DNA of 64,000 nt from CAVXTT01 sp963764685 (GCA_963764685.1 CAVXTT010000012.1:1-64000); one strand, 5' to 3'. Shown: positions 1-8,899, numbered from the stretch's first letter. The notes: generated by a model from the letters alone, not told the origin. Translations and numbers: made by a program.

Positions 1-108
1 TCATGATTGCTCTTTAGTCTCTTCCTTTGTTGTTTCCTGGGAAGTTGAACAAGCCGGGATAAGCATTAATATCGGAAGCAAAAGAACCAGTATAAACCGG
101 TTTATCAT
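1..108 (-). CDS. Small putative lipoprotein (35 aa)
   Basis: This ORF is too short for most gene finders but has lipoprotein architecture. It has a basic start (MINR), a hydrophobic stretch at residues 5-19 and a lipobox-like LIPAC with Cys at residue 20. A 15-residue tail rich in Ser, Thr, Glu and Lys follows. The ATG at 108 has GGAG about 8 nt upstream, and the stop TGA occupies bases 3-1. It is inferred to be a lipid-anchored peptide of unknown role, with no family recognised. Because this sequence contains many frameshifts, it could also be the first exon-like piece of a longer lipoprotein running off the left edge. It lies just downstream of the biotin carrier gene on the same strand. 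Confidence 0.5.
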   Translation of the reverse strand: MINRFILVLLLPILMLIPACSTSQETTKEETKEQS

Positions 109-189
109 TTGAAATACTCCATTGAATTAAAAAGATGAAATACAATATAATGAACTTTATGAAGAAGACTGCAATTTGCGGGGACTCTT

Positions 190-693
190 TTACCCGATGG
201 TAAAAACTAAAGCTCCTTTTTACTATAGCTGATCCTTCTTTGATAAAACACCCTTAATTTACCCCTTCCACCGGGGAATGCTCAGATCATTTTCCATCTT
301 CGTAGCCTCAAGTATAAGTAAAGACTCCCCCTGTTTAACAGGGTCAGAAACAGATTTATTTATCTTCAGTACCATTCCGGGCATTGGCGCTTTTATTTCG
401 GTGCCTGCAGACTTATAAGCCATTTTACTGATCATTGCTGCTGCTTTTTCCTGCAGGGCAGTTCTTACCTTAATGTCGTAGGGTTTTCCATCCACCAATA
501 CTTTGTAATTATCTGAAGGGTTTTGGGAACAGTGAATATGATGGATCTTGTCGTCCACCTTTAATAAATATTCAGATTGATTCAAAGTGATCAATTCATA
601 AGAATGATCTTTTTCATCTACACTAGCCGAACCGTTTTCAGATAATGCGATTTTAAGAGACTTGCCGTCAATATAAACAGTAAATTCATTCAT
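190..693 (-). CDS. Biotin carboxyl carrier protein/domain, frameshifted near its C-terminus
   Basis: This is the biotinylated carrier subunit of an acyl-CoA carboxylase; it shuttles CO2 from the biotin carboxylase encoded next door. The open frame gives 144 aa, with the lipoyl/biotinyl fold beginning at APMPGMV (about residue 102) and the biotin-acceptor motif EATKMEN (Lys132; the usual form is EAMKMEN). The frame then stops at 259, too early. Reading on across one-base shifts recovers the missing half-domain in alternating frames (SPVEGV, IKGV, FIKEGSAIV, KGALVFTIG) and a stop at 190-192. The intact protein would be about 167 aa. The start overlaps the end of the carboxylase gene by 8 nt, so the two are co-translated. 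Sequence indels are the likeliest reason for the break. Confidence 0.85.
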
Positions 694-2167
694 ACTTCAG
701 ATCCTCCCACCTGTTTTGTGAATAGGATGAAGTCCCGCTATCAGGGATTGTTTTTTTCTTCCGCAGGGCAGCAAATATTGAAGCGGCAGCCAATGCATCA
801 GGGTCAGGTGCCGGTTTCTTTTTCTCCTTAAGAAATTCTTTCTCAACAAAATTTATATCATACCTTCCCTCATTAAAATTACTGCTCCTGATGATCTCCT
901 GAAGAAAAGGGATATTATGAATTATACCTGAAATTAAAAATTCTGAAAGTGCCCTGTTCATTCTCTTGATTGCTGTATCCCTGTCTGCCCCCCAGGCAAT
1001 AAGTTTTGCAAGAAGCGGGTCGTAATAAATGCTGATCTCCGAACCGGATGTGAAGCCTGCATCCACTCTGATACCTGGACCAGAAGGTATATCGAATTTC
1101 GACAAATTACCTGTCGAAGGAAGAAAATCATTATCCGGATCCTCAGCATAAATACGGCATTCAATTGAATACCCATTTATCCTCAAGTCTTCCTGCCTGA
1201 ACGAGAGCCTGTTCCCTGCGGCAACTGAGATCTGCTCTTTCACAAGATCAACCCCTGAAATATTTTCTGTAACCGGATGTTCAACCTGGAGCCTGGTATT
1301 CATTTCCAGAAAATAGAATTTTTTATTCTCATCCATTAAGAATTCAATCGTCCCTGCATTGTAATACCCGCAGGCCTGTGCTGCTTTAATTGCAGCTGAA
1401 GTAATTGCCTGTCTTGTAGACTCATCCACAAAAGGAGACGGAGATTCTTCAATAATTTTCTGATGTCTCCGTTGAATCGAACATTCTCTCTCAAAAAGAT
1501 GCACATAATTGCCAAACTTATCTCCTATCAGCTGTACTTCTATATGCTTTGCCCGCCCAATATATTTTTCAATATAAATCGAATCTTCTGCAAATGCTTT
1601 TAATGCTTCCCTTTTTGTTGCATCGTAAGCCGCATCGAATTCTTCCGGTGAGCTGATTTTACGCATTCCTTTACCACCTCCCCCTGAAGAAGCTTTAAGC
1701 AGGATTGGGTATCCTATTTCAGCGGCAGTTCTTCTTCCTTCATCAACAGTTTTTATAGGTTCGAGAATACCGGGCACAACAGGTACATTGTTTTTTGCAA
1801 CTAGTTTTCGTGCAGTTGTTTTATTTCCCATTGATCTGACAGAATAAGCCGAGGGACCAATAAAAACAATACCAGCTTTATCTGCTGCATCAATGAAATC
1901 AGCATTTTCAGAAAAAAACCCATAACCCGGATGAACAGCATCGGCTCCGATCTTCAAGGCAAGCTCTATAATTTTATTTTTATTCAGATAAGATTCAGAA
2001 GCGGGGGCTGCGCCGATATAATATGCCTCATCGGCAAGTCTGCTATGCAGCGATGTTTTATCAGCTTCAGAGAAAACAGCTGCTGATCTAATGCCAAGAT
2101 CCCTGCAGGCTCTGATTATACGGACGGCAATCTCACCTCTGTTAATAACCAGTATCTTTTTAAACAA
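686..2167 (-). CDS. Acetyl/propionyl-CoA carboxylase biotin carboxylase subunit
   Basis: A 493-aa biotin carboxylase carries out ATP-dependent carboxylation of biotin on the carrier protein. It starts with the family signature FKKILVINRGEIAVRI. The ATP-grasp glycine loop SSGGGGKGMR lies at about residues 160-170, and EMNTRLQVEHPVTE at about 285-298 supplies metal- and biotin-site residues. The core matches the usual length of about 450 aa; a charged tail of about 45 residues follows. No carboxyltransferase subunit is in the window, so acetyl-CoA or propionyl-CoA specificity cannot be read here. A methylmalonyl-CoA mutase gene at 46-48 kb makes a propionyl-CoA carboxylase plausible. It sits 2 nt after mutS2 in the same direction. 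Confidence 0.93.
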   Translation of the reverse strand: MFKKILVINRGEIAVRIIRACRDLGIRSAAVFSEADKTSLHSRLADEAYYIGAAPASESYLNKNKIIELALKIGADAVHPGYGFFSENADFIDAADKAGIVFIGPSAYSVRSMGNKTTARKLVAKNNVPVVPGILEPIKTVDEGRRTAAEIGYPILLKASSGGGGKGMRKISSPEEFDAAYDATKREALKAFAEDSIYIEKYIGRAKHIEVQLIGDKFGNYVHLFERECSIQRRHQKIIEESPSPFVDESTRQAITSAAIKAAQACGYYNAGTIEFLMDENKKFYFLEMNTRLQVEHPVTENISGVDLVKEQISVAAGNRLSFRQEDLRINGYSIECRIYAEDPDNDFLPSTGNLSKFDIPSGPGIRVDAGFTSGSEISIYYDPLLAKLIAWGADRDTAIKRMNRALSEFLISGIIHNIPFLQEIIRSSNFNEGRYDINFVEKEFLKEKKKPAPDPDALAAASIFAALRKKKTIPDSGTSSYSQNRWEDLKYE

Positions 2168-2169
2168 TA

Positions 2170-4518
2170 TTAACTTTCTTTAAATTCCACTATAGTAATT
2201 CCTTCTCCCCCGAATTCAACCGGCGCAAAATAATAATTCTTAACGCCCGGATGATTTTTCAGGATTTCTTTAACCACCCGCTTTAATGCCCCGGTTCCTT
2301 TACCATGAAGAATTTCAACTTTCTCCAACCCTGACGAATATGCACTATCAAGGAAACGGATAACATTATATTCTGCCTCATCGTGCATTTGCCCCCTTAT
2401 ATCAAGTCTGTAGCTGTCAAGATCAACAGAACTATAGGTCGAAACTGCAGTTTCTTTCTCCTTGCTTTTTTTTATGTGGATCAGATCGTTGAAGGAGACT
2501 TTAATTTTAAGGTTTCCGGTTTTTATTATTGCACTGTTCTTATCAGTAAAGACTTCCGTGATCTCTCCGCTGGTATCAGTATTCCTGATCTTAACAAAAT
2601 CACCTTTAGTAAAAACTTCATCCCCGTGTATTTCGGGAGTATTCGCAACAAGGTTCCTGTTGCTTTCTTTTAATTCACTTATGACGCTTCGTGAAGTTTT
2701 AATGGCTTCAGAATCCGCATTGGTCTCTTTAATGTCCTTAATAACTTTCTCTACCTGGCGGTTTATATTTTTAAGATACTCATCCGCATCACTCTTCGCC
2801 TTCTTTAATATTTCTCTTTTTTCACGTTCGAGTTTCTCTATATTCTCCTGATATAATTTTGTTAAGCCCGCCATTCTGCTGTTTTCAAGTTCAAGCTTTT
2901 TAAGGCGTTCTGTAATTTCGTGGGACTTACTCTCGATATCCACGAGGAATGTTTCTATTTTGTGTTTATCAGTATCAAGATAGTCCTTTGCCAGGTCAAG
3001 AAAATCATTGCTGAATCCGATTCGTTTCGCAATCTCAAATGCATAGCTGGAGCCTGGTATCCCCTGACGGAATATATAAGCAGGTTTAAGATTTGCAGTA
3101 TCAAATTCCATTGCAGCATTCTCAAATCCCTCCAGTTCTGAAGCAATCATTTTAAGACTGCCGTGATGGGTAGAAGCAAATACCGTTGAGCCCTTTTCTT
3201 TGAGTTTTACCAGGGAAGCAGCTGCCAGTGCTGCACCTTCTGCAGGATCTGTACCGGTGCCAATTTCATCAAGCAGAACCAACGTTGCAGGATCTGCAAT
3301 ATTTATGATCCTCTCAATGTTTGTCAAATGCGAACTGAATGTTGAAAGATCATCCTCAATTGATTGTTCGTCCCCTATATCAACAAGTATTTTATTGTAA
3401 ATATGAAAATTAGAATCAGGACTTACCGGAACGTGAAACCCCGTTTGAACAAGCAGGGTTAACAGGCCTATAGTTTTCAGAACAACTGTTTTACCTCCTG
3501 CATTAGGACCCGTTATCAGTATAATATTATTATTCTCAATTTTTACGTTAAGAGGAACTGTTTTTTCTCTGCCGAATTTTTTAAGCAGAATAGGATGTCG
3601 TCCGTCCTTAATTTCCAGAGGGAACCTGTTCTCTACCTGGGGGAAGGCTCCGATTATTTCAATACTGTATTTTGCTTTGGCAAATGACGAATCAATTTTA
3701 GCAATTATATTCAGGGAAATTTTTAATCTGTCACTCACCTCACCTATTTTTTTTGTAAGTTCTTTCAGAAGTCTTTCAACTTCTCTCCTTTCAGCAAATG
3801 ATAAGGATACAAGCTCATTATTAAGTTCAAGAGTTTCTTCCGGTTCAATATATACGGTTTGACCCGAAGCTGACTCGGAATGTATAAATCCCCTGATATG
3901 TCTTTTATGTTCTGATTTAACAGGTATAACTATTCTGCCGTCACGCAGAGTAATGTAATCCTCCCTTACTATGTCTTTTCCGGAAAGGGATTTGATTATC
4001 CGGTTGACGGATTTAATAAGATCTTCATTTCTGTCCCTGATCTCCTTTTTAATCTCTTTAAGTTTGGGACTTGCGTCTTCCTTAATCTCTCCGTTCTCAT
4101 TTATGATCTTATTTATATGGTGCTCGAAAAGTTTATCAACAAAAAGATCCTTGCTGTATCTGAATAATCCCGGGGCTCTTTCTGTATTTGATTTCAAAAA
4201 CTGGAATAAGTTTCTTGAAATAACTGCCAGGCGGTAAATATCAAGAATTATCTTTTTATCAAGGACTGAACCTTCAATACGGCTTCTTGAGAGAGGTTCT
4301 TCTAATTCGGGCAGGTGCTCAATGGGAGGATAATTATTAAGAATTATAACATCTTTAGCTTCGGTGACAAAACTTCCTTCAAGTTTAATTTCTTCAGAAT
4401 CTGCAAGAGGAACGGATGAGCTGAGATAATTTTTTCCTTTTTCAGTTATACAGTATTTAGCTGCATAATTAATGACTTTCAGGAATTCAAGTTTTTCCAG
4501 TACAGTATTATGAACCAT
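2170..4518 (-). CDS. mutS2: MutS2 endonuclease/ATPase
   Basis: A 782-aa MutS2 protein, the MutS paralogue linked to recombination control and, in some bacteria, to ribosome rescue. Visible parts in order are an N-terminal clamp/lever region, the ATPase with Walker A GPNAGGKT (about residue 335) and Walker B LLDEIGTGTDPAEGAA (about 415), a long Lys/Glu-rich coiled coil (about 520-640), and a C-terminal Smr nuclease domain with LDIRGQMHDEA and HGKGTGALK. Length is normal for the family. It lacks the MutS mismatch-recognition domain I. It is the third gene of a tight run yqeY-cvpA-mutS2-accC-accB, with 2-nt gaps on either side. cvpA next to mutS2 is a common arrangement. Confidence 0.95.
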   Translation of the reverse strand: MVHNTVLEKLEFLKVINYAAKYCITEKGKNYLSSSVPLADSEEIKLEGSFVTEAKDVIILNNYPPIEHLPELEEPLSRSRIEGSVLDKKIILDIYRLAVISRNLFQFLKSNTERAPGLFRYSKDLFVDKLFEHHINKIINENGEIKEDASPKLKEIKKEIRDRNEDLIKSVNRIIKSLSGKDIVREDYITLRDGRIVIPVKSEHKRHIRGFIHSESASGQTVYIEPEETLELNNELVSLSFAERREVERLLKELTKKIGEVSDRLKISLNIIAKIDSSFAKAKYSIEIIGAFPQVENRFPLEIKDGRHPILLKKFGREKTVPLNVKIENNNIILITGPNAGGKTVVLKTIGLLTLLVQTGFHVPVSPDSNFHIYNKILVDIGDEQSIEDDLSTFSSHLTNIERIINIADPATLVLLDEIGTGTDPAEGAALAAASLVKLKEKGSTVFASTHHGSLKMIASELEGFENAAMEFDTANLKPAYIFRQGIPGSSYAFEIAKRIGFSNDFLDLAKDYLDTDKHKIETFLVDIESKSHEITERLKKLELENSRMAGLTKLYQENIEKLEREKREILKKAKSDADEYLKNINRQVEKVIKDIKETNADSEAIKTSRSVISELKESNRNLVANTPEIHGDEVFTKGDFVKIRNTDTSGEITEVFTDKNSAIIKTGNLKIKVSFNDLIHIKKSKEKETAVSTYSSVDLDSYRLDIRGQMHDEAEYNVIRFLDSAYSSGLEKVEILHGKGTGALKRVVKEILKNHPGVKNYYFAPVEFGGEGITIVEFKES

Positions 4519-4520
4519 AT

Positions 4521-5036
4521 CTATTTTGAAGAACCGACCTTAGGAGAACGGGTTGTGTATTTTACATTAGGGGTGTAGTCGCTCACAAAATCAACCGTAT
4601 TAGGAAGCAGTCTATATACAGGTTTGTAGAGCATAGAACCTTCCTGTATATCTTTTTTAGGAACGCTGAGAATGTTAAGCAGATAAAGAACAGCACTTGT
4701 AAAGAATAAAATCTGGATGACGCCTACGGTACCTCCAATAACCTGGTTAATTAAATTATTTACCTTATCAAACGGATGTATAAGCCTTTTTATAATACTG
4801 AATATCAGGACAATTACGAAAAAGATAGCTAACCCTGCTATAATTTCCGACAGATACTGCTCAATCCCAGTTGCTTTTTCTACCCAGATACCTAATCTGT
4901 GTGCAAAAAAAACTGCAAGATAAATTCCAATTATTATTCCCACCAATCCTATGATTTTTCTAACAAATCCATCTTTAAATCCTAAGATGAATCCGATTAC
5001 TAAGATTACAACTATAGCAAGGTCAAGAAGGTTCAA
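4521..5036 (-). CDS. cvpA: CvpA family membrane protein
   Basis: This 171-aa inner-membrane protein has the CvpA signature at its start (MNLLDLAIVVILVIGF, then a GFKDGFVRKI loop) and about four hydrophobic segments (roughly residues 4-20, 28-47, 66-85, 103-125). The C-terminus is soluble and polar. CvpA was named for colicin V production and has since been linked to envelope integrity; its biochemical role is unsettled. It overlaps the yqeY stop by 4 nt and sits 2 nt before mutS2, so co-expression is nearly certain. Family assignment rests on topology, the N-terminal motif and the mutS2 neighbourhood. Confidence 0.88.
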   Translation of the reverse strand: MNLLDLAIVVILVIGFILGFKDGFVRKIIGLVGIIIGIYLAVFFAHRLGIWVEKATGIEQYLSEIIAGLAIFFVIVLIFSIIKRLIHPFDKVNNLINQVIGGTVGVIQILFFTSAVLYLLNILSVPKKDIQEGSMLYKPVYRLLPNTVDFVSDYTPNVKYTTRSPKVGSSK

Positions 5037-5485
5037 TTTATACCTAAAAATTGTTCTACAGTTTTTTTGATGGTTTTCCCATCAGCCCTGCCTTTAAGAC
5101 TTTTGATAACAGCCGGCATAAGTTTGGAAAAATCCTCTTTTGAGGATGCATTCAATTCCCCTGCAGCTTTTTTAACTTCTTCCATAATCTCAGCTTCGCT
5201 CAGTTGTTTTGGCAGATACTCAGAAATAATCCCCAGTTCGGTTTCCTCTTTCCGGGCAAGCTCCTCGCGTCCCGCATTCCGGAATTGTTCTATGGAGTCC
5301 TTCCTTTTTTTTGCTGCGCCGGTGAGCATCTTTAGCTCTTCTTCTCCGGTTAATTCTTTGCCGGTGCCGCTTTTTTCAAATTCGAGTATTAAAGCCCTGA
5401 TCGAACGTAATGTTTCGAGTCGTAATTTATCTCCCGATTTCATAGCTGATTTAATATCATCACTTATTTTTTCTCTTAAGCCCAT
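5033..5485 (-). CDS. GatB/YqeY domain-containing protein
   Basis: A 150-aa YqeY-type protein. The start MGLREKISDDIKSAMKSGD and the internal LRSIRALILEFEK are typical, as are the conserved EYLPKQLSEAEI segment and a C-terminal KGRADGKTIKKTVEQFL helix. The fold matches the tail domain of GatB, the subunit of tRNA amidotransferase that binds tRNA. Free-standing YqeY is presumed to act in tRNA-related processes, but its substrate is not known. It appears to head the yqeY-cvpA-mutS2-acc operon: upstream is a 110-nt gap before the SDR gene, and its ATG has a GAGAGG ribosome site 4-9 nt upstream. Confidence 0.9.
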   Translation of the reverse strand: MGLREKISDDIKSAMKSGDKLRLETLRSIRALILEFEKSGTGKELTGEEELKMLTGAAKKRKDSIEQFRNAGREELARKEETELGIISEYLPKQLSEAEIMEEVKKAAGELNASSKEDFSKLMPAVIKSLKGRADGKTIKKTVEQFLGIN

Positions 5486-5596
5486 ATGCCTCTCTAATCC
5501 TGATGAACTACAATAAGTATTAAAAAAAACAAAGTCAATTAACGTTTGACAAGTTATTATTGTCCAGGTTTTTGTAACAAACGGGTAACCCGATAT

Positions 5597-6292
5597 TCAA
5601 TTATGTATGTTCAGCCTTATCTTCAGCTTAAATATATTTCCGGAAATGAAATGGAAGTTACTGAAAATACTATGGGTCAGTTCCCCTATTTCAGAGGGTT
5701 TAATCCAGGTAGTTATGTCTTCTTCCTTACCCCATTCCCGGTTTGCCGGTGTATCAATAATATAAGGAGCAATCGCATTGGCAGTTAAGTTTATGTTTAT
5801 ACCTTCCGCTGCAAGGCTTTCAATCAAAGTTGCCACTCCTCTTTTTGATGCTGTATAAGCTGCTTTTCCGCTCTCCGGATCCAGTGCTGCATAAGCCGAT
5901 GTAAGAATAATGCTTCCGCCTTTGCATTCTTTAACTAAAAGAGAAAACTGTTTACAAATAAAAAAAGATGTTTTAAGATTGATATTGAACATACTGTCCC
6001 AATCCGATTCAGACGTTTCCCAGGTAGTTTTTCCGCCCAGATATCCGCCGACAGTGCTATAGAGAAACAGATTTTTGTCTTTATCAGGTTTGATTGTCCT
6101 GAAGGCTTTGATGACATTTTCTTCCTTCGAAAGGTCATCACATTGCACTAATTCAACATTCACCGGAAAAGTCTTTTTGTCAAATTTGAATCCGAACAGG
6201 TATACCCGGTCATAATCCTTAGAAATGAGTACATCTGATAGTCCTTTCCCGAGAGCTCCGTCAGCTCCGAAAATGAGTACTTCCTTCCTCAA
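5597..6292 (-). CDS. SDR family NAD(P)-dependent oxidoreductase
   Basis: A 231-aa short-chain dehydrogenase/reductase. The Rossmann nucleotide loop is VLIFGADGALGKGL at residues 5-18, and the catalytic triad appears as Ser (LTSAYAAL) plus YTASK. It is shorter than the 250-aa SDR average and recalls dihydropteridine-reductase-like SDRs, but the substrate cannot be told. The start is taken as TTG at 6292, overlapping the upstream gene's stop as TTGA; GAGGA lies 5 nt before it. No in-frame ATG precedes the nucleotide-binding strand, which supports the TTG. It is translationally coupled to the exo/endonuclease-family gene upstream. Confidence 0.88.
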   Translation of the reverse strand: MRKEVLIFGADGALGKGLSDVLISKDYDRVYLFGFKFDKKTFPVNVELVQCDDLSKEENVIKAFRTIKPDKDKNLFLYSTVGGYLGGKTTWETSESDWDSMFNINLKTSFFICKQFSLLVKECKGGSIILTSAYAALDPESGKAAYTASKRGVATLIESLAAEGININLTANAIAPYIIDTPANREWGKEEDITTWIKPSEIGELTHSIFSNFHFISGNIFKLKIRLNIHN

Positions 6293-7308
6293 TTAATCCT
6301 CACTAAAAATTTGGCAATAACAGGGAAATGATCGCTGAATCCTGCAAGATAATTTTTACCTCCAAAGGTTGGTCTCGCCGTTCCCTGATACTTGCCAAGC
6401 TTAGTTACCATTATATCAGGTTTAAAGACCGCAAATGACCCGCACAAATATTCTACCTTTCCGGTAAGAAGATTTCGGCTGACGATAATCTGATCAAGCA
6501 TATTCCAATCGTCCTGGTATTTGTAGGATCCTTCGCCCTGATCGAATTTCCGGTAGGACAAATTAAATAGCCTGCTCTTGCCATTAACAATATCCATCAT
6601 GGCACTTTCACAGATCACCGGGGCAGCTTGTAAGGCATCAGTTAAAGATGTATTTGCGGGTTCATCATTAAAATCTCCTACTGCAGCGATCTTAGCATTA
6701 GGATTTGCATTTAATATTTCATCAACTGCATTTTTTAATACCGAAGCGGCAGCAATTCTGTTTTTATCCGTTTCCTTTTCACCTGAACGTCTTGACGGCC
6801 AGTGATTGACAAATACATAAAATGTATCATTTCCATATTTAAGTACAGCATTGAAGATAAGTCTTGTCGGGTAACCATCCTCCAGGTGAACAGTATCCCC
6901 CTGCTCGCTTAACAAATTAAATTTTCCGCTCTTGTATAGAAGTCCGTTATCAATGCCCCTGTTATCGGGAGATTCAAGATGTGCAACTGAATACACCCCT
7001 CCTAAATATTTCTCCGAAAGAAGATCCAGCACATATTTATTTTCTACTTCACAAACACCAAGCAGATCGGGACCTTTCCCATCATTCATAAGCTTTATAA
7101 CGTCTGCGAGATTTTTCATTTTAGTATCGAGCTTTAGAGAGTCCCATTCTTTCGCTGAAGAAGGCAGATATTCCTGATCATCCTTTAAGGGATCATCAGA
7201 CGTATCGTATAAGTTTTCAAGATTCCAGGATGCAATAAATATCGTATCCTGCTGCTGTGAATAAGAATAAGTTGAAATTAAAAGTATAGTAAATAATATT
7301 TTAAGCAT
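6289..7308 (-). CDS. Secreted endonuclease/exonuclease/phosphatase family protein
   Basis: An exported metal-dependent phosphoesterase of the EEP (DNase I-like) superfamily. The Met at 7308 is preferred over the one at 7332 because it opens a clean signal peptide (MLKILFTILLISTYSYS-QQ) and has GGAA a few bases upstream. Family motifs are ASWNLENLYD (about residue 33), the catalytic GDFNDEPAN (about 212) and the terminal SDHFPV (about 326). Such extracellular EEP proteins in Bacteroidota may be nucleases or phosphatases; the substrate is not readable. Its TGA overlaps the TTG start of the SDR gene. About 340 aa is normal for the group. Confidence 0.87.
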   Translation of the reverse strand: MLKILFTILLISTYSYSQQQDTIFIASWNLENLYDTSDDPLKDDQEYLPSSAKEWDSLKLDTKMKNLADVIKLMNDGKGPDLLGVCEVENKYVLDLLSEKYLGGVYSVAHLESPDNRGIDNGLLYKSGKFNLLSEQGDTVHLEDGYPTRLIFNAVLKYGNDTFYVFVNHWPSRRSGEKETDKNRIAAASVLKNAVDEILNANPNAKIAAVGDFNDEPANTSLTDALQAAPVICESAMMDIVNGKSRLFNLSYRKFDQGEGSYKYQDDWNMLDQIIVSRNLLTGKVEYLCGSFAVFKPDIMVTKLGKYQGTARPTFGGKNYLAGFSDHFPVIAKFLVRIN

Positions 7309-7369
7309 TTGATTCCAGACAGTAAATGACATGAGGGAAGCTGATTAATATTAAGACAGGAACTATTAT

Positions 7370-7480
7370 CTATTTTTCTTTTTTCTGAATCCTGGGAGTT
7401 GCTTTTTTCTTAGGACGGCTCTTTCCGTGTGTTCCTCTCCAAATTTTTCCTTTTTTTGATTTTTTGTCACCTTTACCCAT
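7370..7480 (-). CDS. 30S ribosomal protein bTHX (36 aa)
   Basis: A 36-residue, strongly basic protein reading MGKGDKKSKKGKIWRGT followed by HGKSRPKKK. It matches the ribosomal protein first found in Thermus (MGKGD-RRGKIWRGTYGK-RPRKK) and commonly annotated as THX in Bacteroidota. bTHX sits in a pocket at the top of the 30S head among 16S rRNA elements and stabilises it. The ATG at 7480 has an AAGGAGA ribosome site 6 nt upstream. Upstream, TTTG at 17-19 nt spacing from a TATATTTT-like element is a possible promoter. It stands alone, downstream of a repeat-rich gap, and is easily missed because of its size. Confidence 0.93.
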   Translation of the reverse strand: MGKGDKKSKKGKIWRGTHGKSRPKKKATPRIQKKEK

Positions 7481-7695
7481 TAATGTCTCCTTAATATTAT
7501 TGATATAAATGATAGTAAAAAATATAATAAAATAAATGAGGTTCAAAACCAGTTATTTGAGGTAAAAACTCCACTCTTAAACGGTTTATCTTATTTATTA
7601 TGATTCCTGCTTTGCCTTTATCCGCTTATTTATCCCACATAATTATTTAAATTACTGGTAAAATCTACTACTGAAATGAATTAAAATTCTGTCCA

Positions 7696-7806
7696 AAACC
7701 TTAGTAGCAAAGAATACCACCCCCCTATGTAACTACCTTATTAGCTTATCTAAATAAGGTAATAAGGTTAGGAGTTGGTGTTTGTAATATGTTGCTACTA
7801 AGGTTT
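7696..7806. repeat. Palindromic repeat array A
   Basis: The outer arms are a perfect 15-bp inverted repeat: AAACCTTAGTAGCAA at 7696-7710 and its complement TTGCTACTAAGGTTT at 7792-7806. Inside, the left half repeats ACCTTATT-like words and the right half AATAAGGT-like words at a spacing of roughly 8-11 bp, so the whole 111 bp can fold back on itself. Confidence 0.8.
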
Positions 7807-8127
7807 AAGAAAAGTTTTGTATCATTTAAAAAGATGCTAACACCGAGGACATCAATCCTGTTAAGGAAGTAAAATAAAGGATAGTCTGCATGGCAGGAGT
7901 AATGCATCTATAATATATGTCTAATTATAGTATACCGTTATTTCCTCCGGATGAAGAAATAGGAAATAAAAAAGCAGCAATAAAATTACAATGCTTGCTT
8001 TTACAACAAAGATATCTGGATTATACAAATGTTTACAGGAACAGGAGATCAGCCGGCTCCTATTGGATTTAATGCCATAGCCAGGAAAGATCTGACCAAA
8101 CACTTATTTCCAGGCCTATCTCTCCCG

Positions 8128-8222
8128 CTACCTAACCCCTTTAACCTCCATACAACCTTTCTTCGAAGGTAATGTTATTGTAAGGGTTTAGTAGGACATA
8201 GTAGGGGTTGTGTAGGGGTTAG
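8128..8222. repeat. Palindromic repeat array B
   Basis: The right half carries units GTAAGGGTTTA, GTAGGACATA, GTAGGGGTTGT and GTAGGGGTTAG at 8180-8222. The left half (8128-8164) carries the complementary type (CTAACCCC, AACCTCCATAC, AACCTTTC). The centre has the palindrome TTCGAA. The period is 10-11 bp. Confidence 0.7.
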
Positions 8223-8296
8223 AACGATTTTATTGTCAGGTGCCGGGTCAAATCATGCGTTGTATTTATTTTGCTGTCTCTTTATAATACCGGGGG

Positions 8297-8899
8297 CTAT
8301 TCTATATGGTAAGCAGTAAGCTCCCTGGTTTCAATTTGAAAACCAATCAAGGCATCGCGTTTATTCATTTTGATTATTCCGATGCCGGGTACGAACCATA
8401 TTGTCATCCTGTTATATTCATTGAACCCGCCATAATATCTTTCGATAACAAAAACATTATTGAAATCGCCCGCAGGTACGGAAACCTGAGCTGTACCTGT
8501 AACATAGAATGTATCAGTTATATAATCACCTCTCCAGCCGGCGCCAACTCTTAACGGGAAAACAAGTTTAATATTTTGTATCAGGAATTCTTTATTTTCA
8601 AGAATTTTTACTGTATCCTGCCTGATCAGAACATAATTGCTGTCAACGGTATCCGGGAATGAAAGCTGCCATACTGTTACCTCGTCCCCTGTGCTGATAT
8701 TTGTTTTCCCTCCCACTACCACGGCTAGATCCTCAGTCGTGTTGTTAATAGAATCTGTCACTCTATAATTCCAGGATGTACCCTGCGTATTGGGGAAATC
8801 ATCTGTGCCGGGAGGGTTTCCACTTATGGTTTCTTCCTTGCAGGAGTAAAGTGACAGGCATGTTATTATTGTAAGGATTAAGATAAATTGAGTTTTCAT
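8297..8899 (-). CDS. Putative lipoprotein of unknown function (200 aa)
   Basis: A 200-aa protein with a type II signal (residues 1-19, lipobox LYSC with Cys20) followed by a negatively charged, Gly/Pro-rich linker. The body is beta-rich (TSWNYRVTDS, WQLSFPDTVDS, VPAGDFNNVFVIERYYGG, WFVPGIGIIKMNKRD). This resembles the many Bacteroidota/Ignavibacteria lipoproteins that describe a quantity with a 'WxY...GxGxIK' ending, but I cannot name a family with certainty. It is predicted to be outer-membrane anchored. It is transcribed divergently from the lipoprotein gene at 9086, with a 186-bp AT-rich gap between. Confidence 0.75.
   Translation of the reverse strand: MKTQFILILTIITCLSLYSCKEETISGNPPGTDDFPNTQGTSWNYRVTDSINNTTEDLAVVVGGKTNISTGDEVTVWQLSFPDTVDSNYVLIRQDTVKILENKEFLIQNIKLVFPLRVGAGWRGDYITDTFYVTGTAQVSVPAGDFNNVFVIERYYGGFNEYNRMTIWFVPGIGIIKMNKRDALIGFQIETRELTAYHIE

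Larger units (their letters stand above)
7481..8296. other. Repeat-rich intergenic region, no convincing gene
   Basis: About 0.8 kb without a supportable gene. It holds the presumed bTHX leader (7481-7560) and two palindromic arrays made of short units (7696-7806 and 8128-8222), described separately. A 60-codon minus-strand ORF inside it (7921-8103) has no ribosome site and no family resemblance. Confidence 0.7.

Noticed and set aside
2383..4237. Plus-strand ORFs across mutS2
   Set aside because: They are shadows of the mutS2 frame, with no motif or ribosome site.
5540..5570. Promoter reading TTGACA before the yqeY gene
   Set aside because: The TTGACA is on the plus strand, away from yqeY, and no matching -10 or -7 element is at the right distance on the minus strand.
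7921..8103. 60-codon ORF on the minus strand
   Set aside because: No ribosome site, no family likeness, and it lies between two repeat arrays in non-coding-like sequence.
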